A DNA stretch of 64,000 nucleotides from Caenimonas soli (GCF_013155545.1 NZ_JABJVV010000008.1:62001-126000); one strand, 5' to 3'. Shown: positions 48,911-61,801, counted from the stretch's first letter. The notes: generated from the letters alone by a model not told the origin. Program-made: numbers and translations.

Positions 48911-50119
48911 ATGAAGACCCCCTCGATCCATCGCCGCACCGTGCTCGGTGCCGCCGTTTCCGCGGCCCTCGCCGCGTCGCCGTTAGCCGCCTGGGCGCAG
49001 CAGCCGCCCATCCGCATCGGCAGCACGCTCGCGCTCACTGGACCGCTATCGGCCACCGCGCAGGTGCACAAGCTGGTGGGCGAGATCTACGTGGAAGACC
49101 TCAACCGGCGCGGCGGCCTGCTGGGGCGACGCGTGGAGTGGGTGCTGAAGGACGACCAGTCCAAGGCCGACCTGGCCCGCACGCTGTACGAACAGCTAAT
49201 CACCTCCGACAAGGTGGAGCTGCTCATGGGGCCGTACGCGACCGGCGCCATCCTCTCCGCGATGGGTGTGGCGCAGCGCTACAGCAAGGTGCTGGTGCAC
49301 CACACGCTGGGCGTGCCCTCGCTCGCCAAATACGAGATGCAGTTCCCGGCCTGGTCGCTGGGATCGGACCCTGGTGTCACCACCACCAACACCGTGTTCG
49401 AAGCATTGGCCAAGGGACCCAAGCCGCCAAAGACGGTGGCCGTGGTCACCAGCAAGTTCCCTTCCATCCACTTCATGTCGATGGGCGCGCGCGAGACCAT
49501 CAAGAAGCGCGGATTGCAGGAAGTACTGTTCCTCGAGTGGGAGTTCGGCAACCGTGACTTCGGGCCGATCGCCAGCCGCATCAAGGACGCCAGGCCCGAC
49601 TTCGTGTGGGTGGGTGCCATCGGCCTGGACGGCAACCTGCTGCTCGACGCCATGAAGAAGATCGACTATGCGCCGCCGCAACACTTCTACCTGTACCCGG
49701 CGCCCGGGCCGCTGGTAACGCTGCCGGAAGCCAATGGCGCGCTGTCGGTCACTATCTTCGAAGAACATGCGCCCTTCAGCACGCGGCCTCGCGCCGCCGA
49801 GTTCATCAAGACCTACCATGAGCGCGCGGCCAAGGCTAATTTCCCGGACACTTCGGTTGAAGTGCAGGCCGCGGCGTCGTTCACGGCGTGGCAGATCCTG
49901 GAGGCAGCAGTCACCGCCACCAAGAGCCTGGACGACAAGGCGATGGCCGATTGGCTGAAGAAGAACCGCGTTGAGACCATCCAGGGGTCGCTGCGCTTCG
50001 ACGGGCCGTTCAACTACGGCGATGACCTGATGCGCATCAAGCAGGTTCAAAACGGCAAGTGGATGGTCGTGTACCCGCCGGAAATGGCCGCTCCCGGCGT
50101 GAAGATGATCGCGCGCTGA
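48911..50119 (+). CDS. ABC transporter substrate-binding protein (LivK type)
   Basis: The 402-aa periplasmic protein has a twin-Arg-like signal (HRRTVLGAAVSAAL ending at AWAQ) and the type I fold start IRIGSTLALTGPLS. It is the receptor of the complete importer encoded in the next three genes. Relatives in catabolic clusters bind aromatic acids as well as amino acids. AAGGAGA precedes ATG 48911. Confidence 0.92.
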   Translation: MKTPSIHRRTVLGAAVSAALAASPLAAWAQQPPIRIGSTLALTGPLSATAQVHKLVGEIYVEDLNRRGGLLGRRVEWVLKDDQSKADLARTLYEQLITSDKVELLMGPYATGAILSAMGVAQRYSKVLVHHTLGVPSLAKYEMQFPAWSLGSDPGVTTTNTVFEALAKGPKPPKTVAVVTSKFPSIHFMSMGARETIKKRGLQEVLFLEWEFGNRDFGPIASRIKDARPDFVWVGAIGLDGNLLLDAMKKIDYAPPQHFYLYPAPGPLVTLPEANGALSVTIFEEHAPFSTRPRAAEFIKTYHERAAKANFPDTSVEVQAAASFTAWQILEAAVTATKSLDDKAMADWLKKNRVETIQGSLRFDGPFNYGDDLMRIKQVQNGKWMVVYPPEMAAPGVKMIAR

Positions 50120-50129
50120 ACGCTGCCCG

Positions 50130-50990
50130 ATGAGCTTCCCCAGCTGGACCCTCTTCGCGCAGTCGGTGCTATCGGGCGTGTTCGCCGGCGCCTTGTATGG
50201 CCTATTGGGGCTTGGGCTCGGGCTGAGCTGGGGACTGCTGCGCACCATCAACCTCACGCACTTTGCGTTTGCGTTCCTCTCAGCCTACATCTGCTACCAA
50301 CTTTCGGCCGTCGGCAAGGTGGACCCGCTGCTGACGCTGGCCGGCATCGTGCCCCTGATGTTCGCTTTGGGCTCGGGGCTGCACTGGCTGACCGACCGCT
50401 TTCGACTCACGCCGTTCAGCTCGTTGCTGCTCACGTTCGGCGCCATGGGTATTGTCGAATCGCTGATGCAGACTGTGTGGACGGCCGACCCGCGCAAGCT
50501 GGAATCGCACTATGCCGAGATGAAGTTCCGCCTCGGCCCGTTGTACCTGCCCGTGCCGGAGGTGATGACGCTGCTGGCGGCGGTCGCGATCTCGGTCGCC
50601 GTGTGGGCGGTGTTGCGCTACACCGACCTGGGCAAGGCCTTGCGCGCATCCGCTGAAGACGCGCCGGTGGCGGCAGCCTTCGGTATCAACCAGCGCCGCA
50701 ACGGCTTTCTGCTGGCCGGCACCTGCTCGGCCATAGCAGGCATTGCCGGTGTCTGCATTGCGCTGTCGAGCAGCATCAGCCCGTCGCAGATGTATGCCTG
50801 GGTAGGCGTGGTGTTCGCCGCCGTCATGCTGGGCGGGCTGGGCAGCGCACTGGGGCCCCTGTTGGCCGGCATCGTGATCGGCGTGAGCGAGGCAGTGACC
50901 ATGGCGGTCACCTCGCCCTCGTGGGCGCCGCTGGTGTCGTTCACGCTGCTGATCCTGATCCTGCTTGCGCGGCCGGGGCGGGTGCGATGA
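50130..50990 (+). CDS. Branched-chain-type ABC transporter permease (LivH)
   Basis: The 286-aa inner membrane protein has about eight hydrophobic segments and the LivH signatures ALYGLLGLGLGLSWGLLRTINLTHFAF and the EAA-like loop with LRASAEDAPVAAAFGI. It starts 10 bp after the receptor gene, and its stop overlaps the fused permease-ATPase gene by 4 bp. Confidence 0.93.
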   Translation: MSFPSWTLFAQSVLSGVFAGALYGLLGLGLGLSWGLLRTINLTHFAFAFLSAYICYQLSAVGKVDPLLTLAGIVPLMFALGSGLHWLTDRFRLTPFSSLLLTFGAMGIVESLMQTVWTADPRKLESHYAEMKFRLGPLYLPVPEVMTLLAAVAISVAVWAVLRYTDLGKALRASAEDAPVAAAFGINQRRNGFLLAGTCSAIAGIAGVCIALSSSISPSQMYAWVGVVFAAVMLGGLGSALGPLLAGIVIGVSEAVTMAVTSPSWAPLVSFTLLILILLARPGRVR

Positions 50991-52747
50991 AGTGGCCGCG
51001 CGCGCCCGCCGGCATCTTGGCAGCTGGCTTGCTGATGTGCTCCCTGCCCTTCCTCAAGCTGCCGGCCTTCTACGAGTCGTTCCTCTACCTGGCGCTGTTC
51101 TGGATTGTCCTGGCCACGTCCTGGAATATCCTCTCGGGCTACGCAGGCTACTTCTCTTTCGGGCACGGCGCGTTTTTCGGTGCCGGGGTCTACACGTCCG
51201 CCACCCTCGCCGTAAAGTTCAACTGGCCCTTCCTTTGGACGCTGCCCGCGGCCGCGTTGGTCGCGGCGCTCATCGGTGTGGGTGTCGGCGCTGTCGCGTT
51301 CCGTGTTCGCGGCGTTCGCGGCGAAGTGTTCGCGCTGCTCACTTTGGCAGTGACCTTTGTGCTGGCTACCATCATCGGCAACACGCCGATCGACGGCGGA
51401 CCGGGCCTGTACCTGAATGAGGTGCCGGTGGCCGCGATCGGGCCGACGCCCACTTCCAGTCTGTACCTGATGATGCTGGCGGCGGCGGTGGCCACGCTGC
51501 TGATCTCATGGGCGATCCGCCATTCGCGCTTCGGTGCGGGCCTGTTTGCCATTCACGACGACGAGGATGCGGCAGAGGTCATGGGCGTGCCGACTTTCCG
51601 CTGGAAGCTGGCGGCACTGGCGGTGTCGTGCGCCCTCGCCGGCTGGGCGGGCGGAATTCATGCGCTGTTCGTTTCGTATGTGACGACGGCGGAGACGTTC
51701 AACCTTACCGTGCCGCTGACGGTAGTACTCATGAGTATCCTAGGCGGCACGCGGCACTGGGCCGGGCCCGCCCTCGGCGCGGTTGCGATCACCTGTCTGC
51801 TCTTCGCGTTCACCGGTGGCGAGTACGCGGTGCTGGGCAAAGGAGTGATCGGCCTCATCCTGGTGATCGGAATTCTGTTCATGCCCGAAGGCGTGATGGG
51901 CAAGCTGCGGCGCAAGCGCGCGGCCCCGCCGCTGCCTGCGGCCGCCGACACCGCGGTGCAGATCGCAGTGACGGCCCCGGTGCTGCCTGCCTCATCCAGC
52001 GCCGCCCCGCGGGCAAGCGAGGTCCTGCTGGAGGTGCGCGGCCTCGGCAAGTCTTTTCGTGGCCTCAAAGCCCTTTCCAACGTCTCGCTGCAGGTGCGCA
52101 AGGGCGAGATCCTCGGCTTGCTGGGGCCGAACGGGTCGGGCAAGTCGACGTTCATCAACGTCGTGAGTGGCCATTACCTGCCCGACGGCGGCGAGGTGCG
52201 GCTGGATGGCCGCGACATCGCCGGCCTGCCCGCCCACGAGATCGCCCGCGCCGGCATCGCGCGGACCTACCAGATCCCGCGGCCGTTCTCACAGCTGAGC
52301 GTGCTGGACAACGTCGCGATCGCCGCCATGTACGCCGGTCACGGTCGCCCCTCCCTGGAAGCCGGGCGGCGCGAGTCGATGCAATGGCTGGAGTTCACGC
52401 ACCTGGCAGGCAAGGCGCATAGCCTGCCGGGCGAGCTGAACCTGCACCAGCGCAAGTTCCTGGAACTGGCGCGGGCGCTGGCATCGCGGCCCAAGCTGGT
52501 GCTGCTGGACGAAGTGCTGTGCGGACTCACGCCGACCGAGATCCAGGCGGCGGTGGAACAGATCCGCCGCATCCGCGACCAGGGCACCACCATCGTCTTC
52601 GTCGAGCACGTGATGGACGCGGTGATGGCCCTCACCGACCGGCTCGTCGTGTTCGACCAGGGCGCGATGCTGGCCGAAGGCGCGCCGCGCGAAGTGATGC
52701 AAAGCCCCGCGGTGATGAGCGCGTACCTGGGGGTGTCGCATGCTTGA
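50987..52747 (+). CDS. Fused ABC permease-ATPase (LivM-LivG)
   Basis: The 586-aa protein joins a LivM-type permease (residues 1 to about 315, about nine hydrophobic segments) through a Pro/Ala-rich linker (about 315-345) to a LivG-type ATPase with Walker A GPNGSGKST and a Walker B ending VLLDEVLCGL. The ABC signature is the variant LNLHQRKFLELARAL. Such fusions are common in Burkholderiales. ATG 50987 overlaps livH; the end overlaps livF by 8 bp. Confidence 0.93.
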   Translation: MKWPRAPAGILAAGLLMCSLPFLKLPAFYESFLYLALFWIVLATSWNILSGYAGYFSFGHGAFFGAGVYTSATLAVKFNWPFLWTLPAAALVAALIGVGVGAVAFRVRGVRGEVFALLTLAVTFVLATIIGNTPIDGGPGLYLNEVPVAAIGPTPTSSLYLMMLAAAVATLLISWAIRHSRFGAGLFAIHDDEDAAEVMGVPTFRWKLAALAVSCALAGWAGGIHALFVSYVTTAETFNLTVPLTVVLMSILGGTRHWAGPALGAVAITCLLFAFTGGEYAVLGKGVIGLILVIGILFMPEGVMGKLRRKRAAPPLPAAADTAVQIAVTAPVLPASSSAAPRASEVLLEVRGLGKSFRGLKALSNVSLQVRKGEILGLLGPNGSGKSTFINVVSGHYLPDGGEVRLDGRDIAGLPAHEIARAGIARTYQIPRPFSQLSVLDNVAIAAMYAGHGRPSLEAGRRESMQWLEFTHLAGKAHSLPGELNLHQRKFLELARALASRPKLVLLDEVLCGLTPTEIQAAVEQIRRIRDQGTTIVFVEHVMDAVMALTDRLVVFDQGAMLAEGAPREVMQSPAVMSAYLGVSHA

Positions 52748-53447
52748 GCTGAAACAGCTTACGGTTGCGTATGGCGAGGCGCGCGCCATCTGGGACGTTT
52801 CCCTGCAGGTTGCCCGGGGCGAGCTGCTCTGCGTAGTGGGGCCGAACGGCGCCGGCAAGACGACGCTGGTGAACACCGTGGCCGGCATCCTGAAGCCGAT
52901 GGCCGGCCGCATCTCGATGGACGGGCATGACGTCACGGGCCTGCCGCCACACAAGTTTTGCGAAGCGGGGATCGCCGTGGTACCGGAAGGCCGCCGCCTG
53001 TTCAGCGGGATGACGGTGGCCGAGAACCTGGACATCGGCAGTTTCCTGCCCTCTGCGAAGGCGCGGCGGCGGGAGACGCTGGAGGAAGTGCTGGCGCTAT
53101 TTCCGGCGCTGCGGGCCAAGCTACCCGCGCCGGCCGGCGAGTTGTCGGGCGGGCAGCAACAGATGGTGGCGATCGGGCGTGCGCTGATGGCACGCCCGCG
53201 CCTGCTGCTGCTGGACGAGCCGTCGCTCGGTCTTTCGCCGCTGGTAGTGGGTGACGTGTTCAACGCCATCCGCAAGATCAGCGCGAGCGGCATCACCATC
53301 GTGCTGGTCGAGCAGAACGTTTCGATGGCGTTGTGCATCTCGCACCGCGCCTGCGTCCTGGAGCTGGGGCGCATCATCGCCGAAGGCGCACCGGATGACT
53401 TGATGAAGCAACCCGAAATCCGGCAGGCTTATCTGGGCAAAGTATAG
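52740..53447 (+). CDS. Branched-chain-type ABC transporter ATPase (LivF)
   Basis: The 235-aa ATPase has Walker A GPNGAGKTT, the signature LSGGQQQM, and Walker B LLLLDEPSLGLSP. With the fused LivMG, LivH and the binding protein it completes the importer. It precedes the MetE-like gene by 12 bp. Confidence 0.95.
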   Translation: MLELKQLTVAYGEARAIWDVSLQVARGELLCVVGPNGAGKTTLVNTVAGILKPMAGRISMDGHDVTGLPPHKFCEAGIAVVPEGRRLFSGMTVAENLDIGSFLPSAKARRRETLEEVLALFPALRAKLPAPAGELSGGQQQMVAIGRALMARPRLLLLDEPSLGLSPLVVGDVFNAIRKISASGITIVLVEQNVSMALCISHRACVLELGRIIAEGAPDDLMKQPEIRQAYLGKV

Positions 53448-53459
53448 GAGTACACGTTC

Positions 53460-54488
53460 ATGCTGTTCCCCACCACGATCGTCGGCAGTTACCCGCAGCC
53501 GGAATGGCTGATCGACCGCGCCAAGCTCGCTGGCCGGTTTCCCCCACGCGTCCGCGCGCTCGAGCTCTGGCGGCTGCCCGAGCCTTACCTCGCGCAGGCC
53601 CAAGACGACGCCACCCTGCTCGCCATTCGCTTCCAGGAGCAGGCGGGGCTGGATATAGTGAGCGATGGCGAAATCCGCCGCGAGAGCTACTCGAACCGTT
53701 TCGCCACCGCCCTGGAAGGTGTCGACCTGGACAACCCGGGCTCGGCACTCGACCGATCAGGGCATCCCAACCCCGTACCCCGCATCGTCGGCAAGATCCG
53801 CCGCAAGCACGCCGTGGAGGTGGAGGATCTCAAGTTCCTCAAACGCCACACCCAACGGATGACGAAGATCACCGTCCCGGGGCCGTTCACGATGCTGCAG
53901 CAGGCTCAGAACGACTATTACAAGAGCGAGGAGGAAGCCGCCGGCGACTACGCGGATGCGGTGAACGCGGAGATCAAGGACCTGTTCGCGGCCGGCGCGG
54001 ATGTGGTGCAGATCGACGAGCCCTACATGCAGGCGCGGCCGGAGAAGGCGCGCCAATACGGCCTGGCCGCGCTGAACCGGGCACTGGACGGCGTGCAGGG
54101 GACGACCTGCGTGCACATCTGCTTCGGCTATGCGGCCATCATCCACGAGCGGCCCAGCGGCTATTCGTTCCTGCCGGAACTGGCGGGCTGCCGGTGCCGG
54201 CAGGTCTCCATCGAAACGGCGCAGTCGCACCTGGACACCAGCGTGCTCGCGCAACTTGATGGCAAGCAGATCCTGGTCGGCTGCATCGACTTGTCCGACA
54301 TGAACGTGGAAACGCCCGAGGTCATTGCCGACCGCGTGCGGCGCGCGCTGAAGCACGTGAAGCCCGAACAGGTGGTGCTGGCGCCGGACTGCGGGATGAA
54401 GTACCTGCCGCGCGAGGTGGCGCAGGGCAAGCTCGAGAGCATGGTCCACGCCGCGCGGATACTGCGACGCGAGTACCGCGCAGAGTAA
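53460..54488 (+). CDS. MetE C-terminal-like methyltransferase (methionine synthase II family)
   Basis: The 342-aa protein corresponds to the catalytic C-terminal barrel of cobalamin-independent methionine synthase, without the N-terminal domain. The zinc ligands are visible as HxC in CVHICFGYA and the distal Cys in APDCGMKYLP. Relatives include archaeal MetE, and the fold is shared with epoxyalkane:CoM transferase, so a thiol-dependent transfer other than methionine synthesis is possible. As the last gene of a catabolic run it may act on the imported compound. Confidence 0.82.
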   Translation: MLFPTTIVGSYPQPEWLIDRAKLAGRFPPRVRALELWRLPEPYLAQAQDDATLLAIRFQEQAGLDIVSDGEIRRESYSNRFATALEGVDLDNPGSALDRSGHPNPVPRIVGKIRRKHAVEVEDLKFLKRHTQRMTKITVPGPFTMLQQAQNDYYKSEEEAAGDYADAVNAEIKDLFAAGADVVQIDEPYMQARPEKARQYGLAALNRALDGVQGTTCVHICFGYAAIIHERPSGYSFLPELAGCRCRQVSIETAQSHLDTSVLAQLDGKQILVGCIDLSDMNVETPEVIADRVRRALKHVKPEQVVLAPDCGMKYLPREVAQGKLESMVHAARILRREYRAE

Positions 54489-54658
54489 TCTCGTCAGGGT
54501 GCCGTATCTCTGTAAGTGAAGTCACCCCACCTGCCAATCTGCGCCGGCCGAAAGTCTCCCCCGACGCGACTGGCTCTGCACTTCTAAGCGCCGCAGCGAC
54601 ATTTCTTTCCGCTTTTTTAGTGCCTGGGCGACCCCGATGGGAGCGCCGAAGCGTAGAA

Positions 54659-54686
54659 CAGCGTCCAGCAGCGCTCCCGGACGCTG
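54659..54686. repeat. 8-bp hairpin in the intergenic region after the cluster
   Basis: CAGCGTCC (54659-54666) and GGACGCTG (54679-54686) form a perfect stem. A second pairing, GGGAGCG/CGCTCCC, competes with it. A TTTTTT run at 54614-54619 upstream may end the plus-strand transcript. Confidence 0.4.
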
Positions 54687-54699
54687 CAAGGCATTGCCA

Positions 54700-54726
54700 T
54701 GGCAGCCCTGGTGCAACGGGCTGCCA
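54700..54726 (-). terminator. 9-bp hairpin beyond the collagen-like gene
   Basis: TGGCAGCCC and GGGCTGCCA form a perfect 9-bp stem around a 9-nt loop, 17 bp past the stop of the minus-strand gene. The flank lacks a U tract, so it would act as a 3' stabiliser or weak terminator. Confidence 0.45.
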
Positions 54727-54742
54727 AGGTTGCTGGGTTTGG

Positions 54743-55168
<426 letters not shown>

Positions 55169-55202
55169 CTACGTAGGGCAGGTCCTACTCATCGGTGGCA
55201 AG

Positions 55203-58369
<3,167 letters not shown>

Positions 58370-58373
<4 letters not shown>

Positions 58374-59647
58374 GCGTAAATCCCTTGCAGGTACCAGCGC
58401 ACGGCGTTGGGTTGCAGCCGCTCGCGGTACACCCACAACAGCCCGGCCTCATCGCTGCGGGCAATGAAGTAGTCGCGCAGCGCCGGGCCTTGCACACCGT
58501 CGTCCCACCAGCCGGTCTCCAGCCGCTGGGGGCCGGCCAAGAGGCGCAGCGGCCCGTGGTAGTGCGGCTTTTCGCCCCGCACTTCCAGGCGCAAGGGCTG
58601 CGGCAGGAGCCAGGGCGGATAGATCGCATCGCAGGGCAACGGATCCTTGCCTTGCCTGGGTGCCCCTTCTCTTGCCGGCGCCCATCGCTGCATACGCTCC
58701 GGCCGATGATCGGCCTGTGCCTGCGGCACCACCACATTGCCCTCCCCCAGCCGCACGCTGAGCCGCTCCACCAGCTGATGCAGGCGCTCGCCCTTGACGT
58801 TGTCTTCGGGCAGCAGGCTTTTGCTGGCGCCGCCCCAGGGCGTGGTCTCGAGAGAGCGCAGCCGCAGGTGATTGGCAGGCGCCGACAGTGTGGCTCGGGA
58901 CAGGTGCTCCGCGACCAGGCGCCGCAAATGCGCGATGTCCTGCGTGGGCTGGGCGGTGCGGACGGTGAGTTGCTCGTGCGGCGGCAGGCGCACGCCGTTC
59001 AGGCGCCGCAGGTCCAGCGTCCATTCGAGTTCCAGCGCCAGCACGCCGCGATGGCGCGCCTGCAGCCAGACCTGCAACTGGGTGAGCAGGCGCTGGGCGG
59101 CCCACATCAATTCGGGTGCGGTGGTCGCGAGCGCGGCGAGTTCGACCTTCAGGTCGAACTCCTCGGGCAACTGCAGCCAGGGATAGCGCTCGGGCCGCTC
59201 GCCATAGGCGACATCCAGAGCGTCCAGCAGGGGTGCGCCGAAACGCCGCGCCACCCCCGCCCGCGGCAAGGCCCGGAGATCACCCCAGCTGCGGCAGCCG
59301 ATTCGCTCCAGCGTGGGCACATGCTCCCGAGCTTCGGTCAGCACATGAAGCGGAAGATCCTGCGGCAAATGCGCCGGCGGCGACTCGCCGCGCAGTTGCA
59401 GGCGCAGCAGGCCCAGGGCCGACAAGGCGGTGCGCGCCTGCGCCCATTGCACGGGGGCCAGGGGCTGCGTTTCCTGCAGCAGGCGCCTGAGCAATCCCTT
59501 GCGCCCACCCCACAGCCGCAGCGAAGCCGAAGCTTCGACCAGCAGGGCTTCGTCCACCTGGGCCACGCGCGGGGTGAACTGCAATGCCCGCCAGCCCCAG
59601 GCGGTGCGCTCGTCTTCATGTGAGGGCAGCAGTGCGATCCAGTACAT
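58370..59647 (-). CDS. imuB: Y-family polymerase-like protein ImuB
   Basis: The 425-aa protein resembles DNA polymerase Y family proteins but lacks the catalytic acidic residues: the segment equivalent to the SxDE motif reads VEASASLRLWGG, and no Asp sits in the first strand (MYWIALLP). ImuB is the non-catalytic hub of the mutasome that binds the clamp, ImuA and DnaE2. It is about 50 residues shorter at the N-terminus than many ImuB proteins. The first 32 bp overlap imuA, and the long frame upstream of ATG 59647 is an imuA shadow. Confidence 0.88.
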
Positions 59648-60359
59648 GCGATCTCCGGGGCAATGGACCCACCGGCGGCGCGGCCGGCGGCAGACGTGTT
59701 TTTCGGGCCTCCAGCAGCTCAGCCAGCCGGGCGGAATAAGCGGGCAATGACAGCGGCGTTTCGATCGGCGGGCCGCGGCGTTTGAGGATGTGAACCTCGA
59801 GCGTGTCCACCCCTTCCACCAGCAGCCGCAAACGGGCCGGCGAAGCCTCATGGCGCGCATTCAAGCCGCGGAAAACGAACAGCAGCCGCCCCTGCTGCTG
59901 GGCGGCCATATGCAGTCGCCGCAGTTCGGCGCTCTTGGCCTGGGGCAGCCAGGCCAGAACGGCGGCCACCTCGGAACAGCGCAGCGCCTGCTCGGCCGCC
60001 CACAGCCGGGCCGCGGGCTTTTCGGCCCGCACGCACAGCAGCCGCTCGGGAGGCAGGCCCTGCACCCGCAGGCTGGGCCCAAAGGGCTCATAAGGGGCGC
60101 CCACCAGAACCACCGGCCCCGCTTGCCGGGTGATCGCCTGCGCCAGCGCCGGCAGCACCAACTGCCAGACATGCTGTCCGGCGCGTTGCTGCAATACCTC
60201 CACCATGCTGCCCACCGGCCAGCCGCCACCGGGCAAATAGCGGTCCAGCAGAGGATGGCCGCTGGGCAATACTGTTTCCTGTGCCGCAAGCTCGTCCACC
60301 CGCCAGACATCTGGCAGCAGGGCAGGATCGACAAGGCGCAGGCGGGAAAACTGGGACAC
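59616..60359 (-). CDS. imuA: Translesion synthesis-associated protein ImuA
   Basis: The 247-aa RecA/SulA-like protein has a degenerate P-loop region (PGGGWPVGSMVEVLQQ) as usual for ImuA of this cassette type. It starts at GTG 60359, about 17 nt behind the predicted transcription start in the LexA box. It leads the imuA-imuB-dnaE2 operon. Confidence 0.88.
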   Translation of the reverse strand: MSQFSRLRLVDPALLPDVWRVDELAAQETVLPSGHPLLDRYLPGGGWPVGSMVEVLQQRAGQHVWQLVLPALAQAITRQAGPVVLVGAPYEPFGPSLRVQGLPPERLLCVRAEKPAARLWAAEQALRCSEVAAVLAWLPQAKSAELRRLHMAAQQQGRLLFVFRGLNARHEASPARLRLLVEGVDTLEVHILKRRGPPIETPLSLPAYSARLAELLEARKTRLPPAAPPVGPLPRRSHVLDRTAALT

Positions 60360-60375
60360 GGCAAAAGCTGAAGTA

Positions 60376-60391
60376 CTGTTTCTTTATACAG
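60376..60391. promoter_or_regulatory. LexA (SOS) box of the imu operon
   Basis: CTGTTTCTTTATACAG matches CTGT-N8-ACAG perfectly, and the flanks (TA before, TG after) fit the extended E. coli type. On the minus strand it contains TATAAA as a -10 box, so LexA would block RNA polymerase directly. Confidence 0.9.
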
Positions 60392-60465
60392 TGTTTGCCT
60401 TGCCCCCGGAAGTCTTCTTCCGACTTACAGCGCCCCAAAAGGCGATTTACGTTTAAAACTGCCGG

Positions 60466-61041
60466 ATGACCAGGCAGCTCAGGCCGCGCGATTTCGCCGG
60501 GGATTCGCACGACGTTGCCCACGCGCTGGTCGGCGCAGTCCTGCTCGTCGAAGGAGTGGGCGGCAGGATCGTAGAAACGGAGGCCTATGACCGCCTGGAT
60601 CCGGCCTCGCACAGCTTCTCCGGCCCCACGCCGCGCAACGAGGCCATGTTCGGCCCCCCGGGAAGAGCCTATGTGTACCGTTCCTACGGAATCCACTGGT
60701 GCCTGAATTTCGTCTGCCGCGAAAAGGGCCACGGCGCCGGGGTGTTGATCCGCGCGATCGAGCCCCTCTACGGCATCGACCTGATGCGGGCGCGCAGGGG
60801 GCTCGATGACCCGCGCCTGCTGTGTTCGGGACCCGGCCGCGTCGGCCAGGCCCTGGGGATTACGCGCCAACTCGACGGACTCCGGCTGGACCAGGCGCCG
60901 TTCCAGGTGCTGGCCGCAGCCGAGCCGGTGGCGGTCGCCCGCGGGCCGCGCATCGGCATCTCCAAAGCGATGGAGGTGCACTGGCGCTTCGGCCTCGCAG
61001 GGTCACGCTTTCTGAGCCGGCCTTTTCCAACTAGCATCTAA
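60466..61041 (+). CDS. mpg: DNA-3-methyladenine glycosylase (AAG/MPG family)
   Basis: The 191-aa enzyme removes alkylated purines in base excision repair. It has the AAG motifs [33 protein letters not shown] and the C-terminal [14 protein letters not shown]. The catalytic Glu is in VETEAY. TTTAAAAC lies 6-8 nt before ATG 60466 with no ribosome site, suggesting a near-leaderless start. It diverges from the imu operon, and its start is 74 bp from the LexA box. Confidence 0.94.
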   Translation: MTRQLRPRDFAGDSHDVAHALVGAVLLVEGVGGRIVETEAYDRLDPASHSFSGPTPRNEAMFGPPGRAYVYRSYGIHWCLNFVCREKGHGAGVLIRAIEPLYGIDLMRARRGLDDPRLLCSGPGRVGQALGITRQLDGLRLDQAPFQVLAAAEPVAVARGPRIGISKAMEVHWRFGLAGSRFLSRPFPTSI

Positions 61042-61045
61042 AAAA

Positions 61046-61801
61046 GTGCCTGCCCCCGCCCCATTCCTCTCTCGTCCGCGCGATGAAAACGATCCCCGCA
61101 GTTGGCTGGGCGACACGCCCATGCTCAATCTGCAGGATGACAAACTGCGCCTGCGCGTGCAGACCGTCCTGCAATTCAGCAGGACCGACCCCGAGAAGCT
61201 CAGGAGCATCTGCGCCTACGTCGCCTCTATTCCCTTCCACGTACCGGCTTTTGCGTCCCCCAAGCACAGCCGCAGGACCCTCGCCCGGCGCGAGGCGGTC
61301 GGCTGGTACAGCAAGGCCGCCCTGTTCCAGGCCATGCTGCGCACCGCCGGCTTTCCCGCCCGGGTCAGGATGATCCGCGTCGACAACCACATGTTCCGCG
61401 GCCTCGCCACCACTCGCCGGACGTTCGTCCTCCCCATGGTCGAGGTCTGGACCGGCGGCCGCTGGGTTGCCACGGACAACTACGTGTACGACCCGCGCTA
61501 CCTGGCCGCCGCGCGCGAGGCGCTGGAACGCAAGGGCTGGCGCTCGGGTTATGGCATTCACCTCGACGGCCAATCGGCGTGGAACGGCGTGGACGATGCG
61601 CTGGTGATGATCGCGCCCGACCGTTCCGTGGGCGCGCTCCCTGCGGAGTATCTCGGGGTGTATGACGATCCCCATCAATTCGCCGAGCAGTTGAAGAAAT
61701 CATCCATCATGCAATGGTTGTGGATGCTCGCACGCAACCGCCTTATGTCGATACGGATGAGCCGTAAAGTGCGCCAATTACGCTACGAAGCTGGTGGCTA
61801 G
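61046..61801 (+). CDS. Transglutaminase-fold protein lacking catalytic Cys/His
   Basis: The 251-aa protein has the transglutaminase-like pattern GWYSKAALFQAMLRTAGFPARVR (residues 86-108) and MVEVWTGGRWVATDNYVYD (131-149). Family members normally have Cys where W87/Y88 stands and His-Ala-Trp where L129-P130-M131 stands; only the Asp (D144) remains. It is therefore probably a non-catalytic fold or uses other residues. GTG 61046 lies 4 bp after mpg and may be coupled to it; ATG 61121 is another possible start. Confidence 0.6.
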   Translation: MPAPAPFLSRPRDENDPRSWLGDTPMLNLQDDKLRLRVQTVLQFSRTDPEKLRSICAYVASIPFHVPAFASPKHSRRTLARREAVGWYSKAALFQAMLRTAGFPARVRMIRVDNHMFRGLATTRRTFVLPMVEVWTGGRWVATDNYVYDPRYLAAAREALERKGWRSGYGIHLDGQSAWNGVDDALVMIAPDRSVGALPAEYLGVYDDPHQFAEQLKKSSIMQWLWMLARNRLMSIRMSRKVRQLRYEAGG

